Below are positions 56,651 through 64,000 of a stretch of 64,000 bases of DNA, one piece after another; the stretch's first letter is position 1, and every line of letters starts with the position of its first letter. The DNA comes from Trichostrongylus colubriformis (lineage: Eukaryota > Nematoda > Chromadorea > Rhabditida > Trichostrongylidae): contig OZ022258.1 in NCBI GenBank assembly GCA_963978905.1, positions 24,370,716-24,434,715 of the forward strand, in the 5' to 3' direction. Both the position numbers and the translations under genes were made by a program. The notes under the pieces are model-generated. The model was given only the letters and a program-made list of their open reading frames with translations. It was not told where the DNA came from and did no database searches.

Positions 56651-56816
56651 GTGCCGACGGCAGGGCATGGCTGCGTATCTCTGCGTCTTCGCCTATGCCA
56701 CCCTGCCTCGTTGCCTGCGTCATCTCTGCATCTCCTCCGTGCCACTCTCCTTCGCTGCCTGTGAGCACAGCCCGCTGCCGGCGGTGGGTATGACCGCGGC
56801 CTACACCACCGACATT

Positions 56817-56880
56817 CCTTTCACCTTAACTCAGTCTGAATGGTGTATTTACCACTCAGAAGCGGAGTTAAGGTGAAAGG
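56817..56880. ncRNA. 64-nt hairpin, miRNA-precursor-like
   Basis: CCTTTCACCTTAACTC (56817-56832) is exactly complementary to 56865-56880. The stem continues after small internal loops with TCTGA/TCAGA and TGGT/ACCA around a 6-nt GTATTT loop. Length and shape resemble an animal miRNA precursor, but a relic of a small MITE is equally possible. Confidence 0.35.
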
Positions 56881-56884
56881 GGTC

Positions 56885-58030
56885 TGGGTCTGTTGACAGA
56901 GTGATTTGGAGAACTCTCTAAATAAAAAATGTGGTCAGTGTTGACCTACAAGCATGACGCATTAAAACTTGACTTCTGTTCTGAAATGCTGCACCTGTTT
57001 CCATCGGAAGGCGCAGCTAGACCTTCAGTACTCCTGACAGCCGCATAGCCTGCTTTAATTTAAATTAATACTAAGGGCTGCACAAGCCGTTGCCTTTTCC
57101 GCGCGATCTGACGTCCGGACATCTCCTGGTCTTACTTTGAAGTGAATTATTCTTTCTCTGGCTCAAATTGCAGTTCTTCTCTTGCTTTTGCTTAGAAATG
57201 AAGATACTACAGCAGCAATACAGCTCCAAAAAGTGCAGGCCAAAAGCAACGAAAATACATTAGGTGGCTGTATCATTTTTCAGAATGTGAAGAGAGTCAT
57301 TTTCAAAACACATTGGAGGATAGTTTTTCTTGTGTTTCCAGCCAAAATTTGATCTTCAGGCTTAAGTACAGGATCGCACTGTCTACATTTTTTTACTTGG
57401 AGAGTTTTTTCCGAATCATTCTGCCCACAAAGTTTTTGGACAACTCATACATAGGTGGCTGTATCATTATACAGAGCAATGTAGTCAACATCGAAGACTG
57501 ATCAAAGTATACGTACGGTATTCAAGTTTCTAATTCAAACTACGACACCATTCTAATTAGTGTTGCAGAGGGGAAGGAAGATAATGGGATTAATAAGAGT
57601 GCAGAGATCATCACTCAAGTTCTTTGATGAGCATGTGATGTCGCTGTCAGCGTCGCATGAAATTGTGATGTGCCCATTTATGCACAATACTATGTGGCGC
57701 TTGCGGACGAATGGCTATACATATTTCCAGAGATCCCTTGCATTCTTACAGTGAAGGTCTGTAGGGAAATTTGAGGAACAGCGGATTTTACTGCGGAACG
57801 AACCAAGCATAGTCTCCTTGAACTCCGGCTCTCATTTGCAGTTACCGTATGTTACTTGCTACTGGATATCCGTTATCATACCGTGTGGCTCTAAGTGAAC
57901 ATTTGACCTGCACAATTACGCTGAAAAATCTGCAGTTCTCGGTTTCAATTGATATGCTGTCAGAGTGATTTCGATTAAAACCTCATGCATGAATTCTGTG
58001 ACAAACGGAACTGAACAAAAACCACGACAG
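56885..58030. other. no supported gene; downstream flank
   Basis: This is the 3' flank of the minus-strand gene ending at 58039. Plus-strand frames at 57313-57501 and 57560-57754 lack motifs. Confidence 0.4.
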
Positions 58031-58032
58031 CA

Positions 58033-58038
58033 TTTATT
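58033..58038 (-). terminator. polyadenylation signal AATAAA
   Basis: AATAAA on the minus strand lies immediately after the TGA stop at 58039-58041 and would give a very short 3' UTR. Such compact ends are common in nematodes. Confidence 0.5.
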
Positions 58039-59558
58039 TCAGCAAGGAGGTGGACCGGCTGTTGAACGCTGGAAGTTCTGCAGGCTATTGTAGAACATCG
58101 TGTTGGTCCTGAGAAGCTGGGCGAGTGTGCTGATAGTAATTGGATTCACATTTTCCAGGTGCTGGCACAGTCGTAAGTACTCATCAGGAGTAATTGTGTG
58201 CTGATACATGAGGACGTTCAGTGCGTCGCATGCCAAGGATCTGAAACATCGTTAGAATTCAGGTAAAAACCCACTGGGTGTGAGGACAGGACGTCACACA
58301 ACATCGTTACTAAAACTTTTGATCAGTTGGTGAAACGTTGGATAGTGGGAGAGAAGGAGGGAGGATGGATCAAAAAGACTTTCCTCTTCCATTATTTCTA
58401 CTACTACTACAGTAAAAACACATCATTGTCACAGCAACATTCCAAAGCACTCTAACCGAGCCTTTCTCCGTGACACTGTAATTCCCTATTCTTCAGGCCT
58501 GTAAGGATCCATTAACCAGACGAGCACCTGCTTTGAGGTACGTCCCATGAATTCAGCTGTTTATCACACTCAAGGTGGGAGCTGGGTGCTAAATCATTAG
58601 TCACTGGAGAAAAATACATGCTTAAAACACTTGCACTTTGTCCCTTTTCTGCTATTTTTCGTGCTTGTAGTAAATGAAGCACTAGGGTAATGAGCCCCAG
58701 ATGGTGAAGTTGAGCCACAGGAGCGCACAGCACAGTCACGCTGGTAGACGAAACACGCCTAGTGGAAGCGCTTCATCTGATATCATAAGCTCTATTTCCT
58801 AGAAGCTGCAATTTAAGCAGCAATAAGGTAAGGAGGCATTTTCATCTGGTTTTACACATCGACTGACCTCCACGAATAACGATGGAACACTCGAAATATC
58901 GTGGATTTTTCTTTCAACCACCTGGCTGACTTGATGGCTCAGTTCATGTGAGACAGTATATTTAAGCAACCTGTCTGAACCGCGGAGTTGATGATCATCA
59001 GCAAGCAGGGCAGGAAAGTTAAAAAATGCTCGGGTCACCTCTTCCAGCTCTTCAGGGGGATTCGCACCGTCTAAAAGGAGCTACAACGGGAGGAGTGTCG
59101 AGCAACCTAAGGGTGTTCTGCGGGAAGGCAGTGTGATCTACTCGCGATTGCACTCATCGAATAATAAAAATGCATTTGAAAAGTATCACTGACTTTTCTA
59201 ATCGCACGTCTCCTACAGCTGTGGCCAGATGCGATGAGAAAGTTTCCGGTTGCAAGTGAGCGACGTGTCGATTCAAAGCGATCCATTCGAATGAAACCTG
59301 TGTTTTGAAGATATCAGTTGTAACGAAAGCTATAGAGTGCGCGGCAAATGAATTTACTGCCCGAAAAACCCCCGCCGTATTAAGAAGAACGTGATTGTCA
59401 ACATGGCACAGCCCCGGCCCATACGGCCTGTTTAGTGCAACCGTGGACTCAGAACGGCTTCTACGACTTCCACACCCTCGCAGCACTGAACAACAAATAA
59501 GGTGGATTTCGGTCCGCTCGGATTTCTTTGGAGCATCTCTCAAACGTAGTGTAGGGCC
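58039..59558 (-). CDS. last four exons of an unidentified gene
   Basis: The exons, in reading order, are: 59558-59190, after TCTCCTCATCAG; 59080-58868, after CCCGTTGTAG and ending GAG|GTCAGTC; 58798-58740, after GCAGCTTCTAG and ending GC|GTGACT; and 58240-58039, after GATGTTTCAG and ending TGA. The phases agree at all joins; the 59-nt exon leaves two bases that the last exon completes with A. The 3' end of the first exon is least certain, since GTCAGT 5 nt upstream is a stronger donor but out of phase. The result is a C-terminal part of 280 residues, rich in helices, with LEEVTRAFFNFPALLADDHQ, SHELSHQVSQVVERKI and CQHLENVNPITISTLAQLLR. It suggests an alpha-helical, HEAT-like or complex-subunit protein. 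No enzyme motif is seen. The frame at 58512-58739 lies inside the last intron and is not coding. Upstream exons must lie above 59560, where two MITEs occupy introns or flank. Confidence 0.68.
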
Positions 59559-59739
59559 CTGATGAGGAGACTATCCTGAGCAAATCTGTATGCATTGCAC
59601 ACCCTAGCATATATCAACAGTAAGCCTTAATGAAGGTGCCGAGCACAGTGTACTCACCCCTATCATCACTAGGATAGCACCGACCAAAGCTTACCTGTTC
59701 TTCACATTTCAACTGATTATGTAACTATTGATCTCCTTA

Positions 59740-60167
59740 GGCCGCGTTCATACTTTGCGCACCGACGCCGTCGCCGCAGGGCCGGCGTCAATTGACCGCC
59801 GACGCGGCGTCAGTTTGACGCCGGCACCGGCGGCGACGGCGTCAAACTGACGCAACCATTTGCCTGCCGCAGACGACGACGTCATTAGATAATGCGCACC
59901 GTTTGCAAACGCTTGACCCAACCACACTACAGCATGGTGATCGTGGCGAGAGCCCAGGAATCCGAATTCAAATAGGCATGGTATGGCACTATGCCAAGAT
60001 TCAAAATTGAAATCGTGTGCTCTTGCCACGATCAGCATACTGTAGTGTGGTTGGATCGGGCGATTTGTAAACGGTGCGCATTATCTTGACGCCGTCGTCT
60101 GCGGCAGGCAAATGGTTGCGTCAGCTTGACGCCGTCGCCGCTGGTTTGCAAAGTATGAACGCGGTCC
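59740..60167. mobile_element. MITE family M3, copy B
   Basis: Termini are GGCCGCGTTCATACTTTGCG and a near complement (GAACGCGGTCC). TTA precedes the left end, but the right flank has drifted. It is almost a complete palindrome: AGATAATGCGCACCGTTTGC, AACCACACTACAGCATG and GCAGGCAAATGGTTGCGTCA appear in both arms. The arms also hold tandem GACGCCGTCG-type words. It is longer than copy A (428 against 234 bp), mainly through expansion of the GC-rich words. Confidence 0.85.
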
Positions 60168-60328
60168 TATGATTCCACTTTCTGAAGGTATCGTGCACGG
60201 AAATTGGATGGCAAGTAACTGAGCATGTTCACAGGGAGTGCTATTTATCAACAAACACGAAAATCGCGTCTGTGCATCATCAGTCATTGTACTCTTACAA
60301 TCGACGGCTACTTGGTCAAATGTACACA

Positions 60329-60838
60329 TACAGTAGCGCTCAAAAGTCTTCGGCCAAAACTTTTTTGTCATAACTTTTTTTCTACTTGACCAAATTTGAC
60401 AAAATTTCAATATGTGGTGCCTGAACCTATTGTCAACATTTCCTTCTACTTGAGCGCCGCTTGCCACTTTTCATGACTTTTTACAAGAACTAACTACAAG
60501 ACCACCCAGAAAAGAGTAAAAGCTTGGTCAAGAAAAACGGTTTTCTTTACAAAAACAAAACGAGCAAGCCTCAGAGAACATCACTATTCTGTAGAAAGAC
60601 CACGACTTTTGATGACAGCGGCACAGCGGGACGGCATAGCGATGACATGCCAAAACTAAAAAATTTCATATAACCACGTGACCTACATCGTTGAGCGCCA
60701 AAATAGTATATTAAGTATGCAGTGTCTCCAAGTACAACATACTAAAATTTCTCTTAGATCGGTGCAGTTGCAAAAAAGTTACAAGTGAAAAACCCAAGTG
60801 GAAGACCATTTCGCCGAAGACTTTTGAGCGCTACTGTA
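60329..60838. mobile_element. Tc1-like MITE family M1, copy B
   Basis: A 510-bp element with TA borders and CAGTAGCGCTCAAAAGTCTT termini. It aligns colinearly with 31532-32038, including the CAAATTTGACAAAAT, GACCACGACTTTTGATGA and GTGTCTCCAAGTACAACATA blocks. No frame is shared intact. It lies in the region upstream of the 58-59.5 kb gene exons. Confidence 0.9.
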
Positions 60839-61040
60839 CATAAATAAATAAACAAATAGGTAAAAATTCATGGACAAATAATTGGATTAATAAATAATTA
60901 AATAAACTCAGTAAAATTTCAAAAAAGTACATGTGAACCGAATTTTCGGTTCCAGTGCCCAACACAAGGAACTAACCAGTTATTTTTAAAAAGATTCCAG
61001 TTTTCAAGTATGTACGTATATGTATGTACATATATGTGCA
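60839..61040. repeat. AT-rich simple sequence and GTAT/ACAT repeat
   Basis: TAAATAAATAAACAAATA-like sequence follows the MITE. At 61008-61040 is an alternating ATGTACGTATATGTATG-type repeat. Confidence 0.75.
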
Positions 61041-61214
61041 TACAGTGTAGTGTTATTCGAATATTTGTGTATTCTGGTACCTTCTTTGTAACGCTCATCT
61101 GTCGACGTTCCATTATCGCACCGAGACGCAATACTTCATCAATATTGACCCGAAGACGATCACTTGCTGAAATAGTGGCCAGATTTTACCTGGCTGCCAA
61201 CCAGGCTCCATTAT

Positions 61215-62457
61215 TCATAAACCCTTACGCAAAGGCGGAGGCTCCATGGGTGGTTGTTCAACTTCTCTAGCCGGGCGCGCTTCCGGAACTGCCGCCATTG
61301 CCATCGCTGCTGGAGGTTCTCGCGGTGGCGACACTTTCTTAGGTGGCCGCCTTGCTGCTATCACCTGAATTATGCTCTCGCTTATGTTAGAACATTGAAG
61401 ATGGTTTAACCTGCTACCTGTTCCTCCTCCCGCGGATACGGGAGTAGAACCGGAGGCTTCTCCGGTACGGCTGGATACAGCTAAAAAGGTAATTGCAAAA
61501 TACGCTACGCGAGAAATATCGATTATAAAAACCTTTTGCACTCGGGGTCTACTGTATACCACCTCCTCCTTTCGAGTCTCAGCCGGTATTGGAACAGGAC
61601 TTGGTACTTCCGGTGGAGGTACCTCCCTCTTAGGCTCAGCAGGCTCCTGTGGCAAGGGTTCTCGAGGTGCCTTCTCAGGCACTACTACCGGCTTCTTGAC
61701 TTCCGCCAGTTCCTCCGGCTTTGCTTCACGTGGACTTCGCTTTTTAGGAGGCAGTTCTTCTTTTTCTTTCGGTACGGGAGGAACTTGGGAAGGCAGCGTG
61801 AGTTCTGGTTCTTTTGCAGTAAGGGGAGCTGGGGGAGGTGGTGAGGGTTCTGCTTCTTTAGGTACGGGAGAAATTGGTGGAGGCGGTAGCGCTTCTGGTT
61901 CTTTCGGTGCAGAAGGAATCGGAGGAGAAGGTTGGACTTCAGGCTCCTTTGGAGTCTTTCGACGTCTTGCCGAGGCACTCTCCTTAGGCACCGGTGGTAA
62001 AGCCATTTTAATTGGAGCTTCTTCTTCCGGCTTCTTCTTCTTCTTTCCAGCGACACCTTCCGAAGGAGCTTCTTCTTCATGACGCTTGGCCCTACAAAAC
62101 AAGTGCACTCAACAGAAGCGCTTTTCTGGGTGTGCAAAACTATCAACAGTAGAAGACGTACTTATCGGGTTTCGGAGAAGTTGCGACGGCTGCTTGGAAT
62201 ACTTTCCTCAAAAATCAACACTAATTTTCATTCCAGTCACATAACATCACCTAATCAATTCAAGAAAAGAAGAATTAACGCCTAACTATCACATTCCCTG
62301 GTAAAATAAACCACGCAGTGAACCCCCCCACAAGAGAACAAGATGCTGAAATCCTAACATCAAAGTGAAAACACAAAATGAATACCTCTCACTCTCCCGT
62401 TTCTCTTTGCTCGCCTTTTGTGTGTCCATGAATGGAAGGACCTCCTTCTCCTTTTTC
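61215..62457 (-). CDS. Pro/Glu/Lys-rich (PEVK-like) protein, 3' exons
   Basis: The exons, in reading order, are: 62457-62386, after GCATTATAG; 62091-61533, after TTGTTTTGTAG; 61480-61418, after TACCTTTTTAG; and 61364-61215, after CATAATTCAG and ending TGA. The introns are 294, 52 and 53 nt. All phases agree: exon 1 leaves two bases that exon 2 completes with G, and the rest are phase 0. About 280 residues are covered, and the start lies further upstream. Exon 1 is a charged helix (KKEKEVLPFMDTQKASKEKR). Exon 2 has a basic GKKKKKPEEEAP start, then about five imperfect repeats of PP[IV]P..PKE.E and more Pro/Glu/Lys/Val sequence, as in titin-type PEVK spacers. The third exon is LYPAVPEKPPVLLPYPREEE. 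No catalytic domain is seen. It is probably disordered, perhaps a cytoskeletal or muscle-associated linker (an inference from composition). The unspliced 297-codon frame covers the same region but runs through the two short introns. Confidence 0.75.
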
Positions 62458-62542
62458 CTATAATGCTCCAAACATTAGGATGATTCAATTTAATCAAATC
62501 ACCTGATTTCCCGTTCTTTCTACCTCATGAATTCCCCATATA

Positions 62543-63403
62543 TATTAGGGTGTCCACAAAGTTCGTTGGCCATTCGTTTTTTCCAGAGCTTGTAAAGATA
62601 ACTCACCAAGTTGAACTTACCGGTCCATGATATAATCTCCATACATACCCAGCACCCTTCGCCAGCGAACGGGTAGAGAGGCAACTCGATCCTCCCAAAA
62701 GCCGGCCAGCCGCCACTCGACCCAGTCCTCGATCACTTCCTCGAGGTCGCCCTCGTTCTTTAGCTGTTTTCCGTCCAAGAAATTTTGCATGGACCGGAAG
62801 ATGTGGTAATCGCATGGACTGATGTCCGGGCTATACTGTGGATGCGTGACCGTGTTGATGCCCAGCCTGTCCAGGACGGCCTGAGTATCTTTCGCTTCGT
62901 GGGGGTGCGCGTTGTCCCAGAGCAACCACGGATTTGCAAGTTTCTGGGACAAGGCGGCAGCTTTCACCTTGACCTCCTGCAATTATTAAGAGAGGGTCTC
63001 TGCCGTCACTGTGGCATTGTTGGATAGGATGCTGTAGTAGACGACGCCACTGATTTTATCACTCATCACTGATTTTTATCTTCGATGCCATAGTTTCCAT
63101 TGGTGAAGCGAGTCCACCATTTTGACATTCAGTTCTTAGAAGGGGTGTTATCACCAAACTGCTGACTCCTGGTCGTGGCCTGACGTCTGGAGATACCCAG
63201 GTTGTAGTAGTAGTGGTGACTATCACTCATCTTCACTGCTTTGTTGTGGGAAGAGCAGGAAAGGAAATTGAGAGCTAGCGAGTTCAGAAGATAGCCCATC
63301 GCGAGTACTTTCAGTATTGCGAAATCATTATGCAAAATCACAACGCGTTGCGTAACGCGACGCTGTTTACAAATGGCCAACGAACTTTGTGGACACCCTA
63401 ATA
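62543..63403 (-). mobile_element. internally deleted mariner element
   Basis: TA-bounded terminal inverted repeats start TTAGGGTGTCCACAAAGTTC and continue to about 30 bp at 62543-62574 and 63372-63403. The element is 861 bp, against about 1.3 kb for a full mariner. It holds the C-terminal half of the transposase. It lies just upstream of the first visible exon of the PEVK-like gene, so it is in an intron or 5' flank of that gene. Confidence 0.92.
62617..62982 (-). pseudogene. mariner transposase, C-terminal part, broken
   Basis: The 121-codon frame contains LLWDNAHPHEAKDTQAVLDR (second catalytic Asp with the DNA.PH motif) and VTHPQYSPDISPCDYHIFRS. The latter carries the third catalytic Asp of the DD34D mariner signature, S/YSPD(L/I)(A/S)P.DY. 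The closing RW..VL...GDYI.D is typical. Upstream, codons for VVYYSILSNNATVTAETL continue the protein but are followed by two adjacent in-frame stops at about 62985-62990. The N-terminal DNA-binding half and the first catalytic Asp are missing or unrecognisable. It would not encode active transposase. Confidence 0.9.
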
Positions 63404-64000
63404 AAACTCTGCGATATCATCAGTTCCCGATGTCAACTTCTTCGACCCATTTTTTCAACTTTTCTTTTTTTCCGATAGGGCCCACTCGAAACCACTAGCG
63501 GTCAGCTACAGCCATTTTGATGTTCCCATCACCCAACGATCTCCTTCCGTATATTTCACTTGTATTGTGAGGTTTTATCGGAGGAAGCGTTTACGCAGTC
63601 GCTCTATAGAATAACCAGAATACACAGCTCCATTGTATTCTCCATAGGTTAGCCACATAGCACCTCTACCTCTACTTCTATCTACGGGGAGCTTTCAACT
63701 GCCCACAAACTTTGAGTGGAAATCTAGATGGATCGGTAGAGTTTTGAATACTGTTCATGATTAGGAAAATCAGAACTGCTATACGCTGCTGGAAAATGAT
63801 CTAAGAAGAGTCAATGCCCCGACTTCAGGCTTGAACCCGTCACGTAAACGCGGTACTCGGCCGCGGTGTCATCGCAAGCAAACTTTGAACCCCCCTAGTA
63901 ACACCTTTCCGAGGGGCGTGTTGTAATTTTCACTATCATCGTGGCAATTGTAATTGGATTTCTGCTGATATACTCAAGTCTTCAATCAAAATTCTATGAA
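63404..64000. other. no supported gene; weak tRNA-like patch
   Basis: On the minus strand at about 63812-63880 there is an A-box-like GCGGCCGAGTACCGCG and a B-box-like GGTTCAAGCC with roughly tRNA spacing. The T-arm and acceptor do not pair, so this is at most a relic. First exons of the PEVK-like gene could also lie here, but I see none. Confidence 0.3.

Noticed and set aside
58512..58739. 76-codon minus-strand frame in the middle of the 58-59.5 kb gene
   Set aside because: Splice phases place it inside the last intron; the 59-nt exon at 58798-58740 joins the last exon in phase without it.
60081..60467. 128-codon minus-strand frame
   Set aside because: It spans the end of one MITE, a spacer and the start of another MITE.

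Overview
The window looks like nuclear DNA of a nematode, most likely a strongylid or hookworm-like parasite. This is an inference from short introns (about 50-70 nt) with T-rich acceptors, dense Tc1/mariner-type elements and foldback MITEs, and two kinds of Penelope-like retroelement. There is no bacterial gene organisation, no CRISPR array and no operon. Most open frames in the window do not look coding. The window is mainly introns, intergenic DNA and repeats.

The best host genes lie at the right end, both on the minus strand. At 58039-59558 are the last four exons of an unidentified gene, with matching splice phases. At 61215-62457 are four exons of a Pro/Glu/Lys/Val-rich (PEVK-like) protein, with three phase-compatible introns. 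Isolated exon candidates occur at 926-1073 (-), 3400-3536 (+), 18832-19095 (-), 22399-22580 (+), 45520-45974 (+, weak Rec114-like signature), 51840-51990 (-, Ig-like motif) and 54947-55288 (+).

The standout is a complete, apparently intact Penelope-like element at 24427-27685 (minus strand). It encodes a 900-residue protein with a GIY-YIG nuclease carrying a CCHH-type zinc site at the N terminus, followed by a reverse transcriptase with YMDD. This is the permuted Naiad/Chlamys-type arrangement. It is flanked by an 8-bp direct duplication and splits an older repeat (R1), whose unsplit copies at 7978-8514 and 53750-54246 show the empty-site structure. A second Penelope-like element of the classical order (RT, then C-terminal GIY-YIG) lies at 49790-51482. 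It is 5'-truncated, and its frame is broken by a 13-bp tandem duplication.

DNA transposons and derivatives: a deleted Tc1/mariner element (34661-35574), a deleted mariner (62543-63403), a decayed mariner-like element (29458-30352), and a 673-bp foldback element (9059-9731). There are also three MITE families, each with two copies: Tc1-like, 31532-32038 and 60329-60838; TTA-flanked, 21274-21507 and 59740-60167; short palindromic, 37848-38006 and 43764-43910. Further palindromic or dispersed families (R2-R5, F4-F6) fill much of the rest. One R4 copy (21943-22372) has acquired a double inverted duplication relative to its sister copy (44240-44545). The long stretches between these hold no gene I can support.
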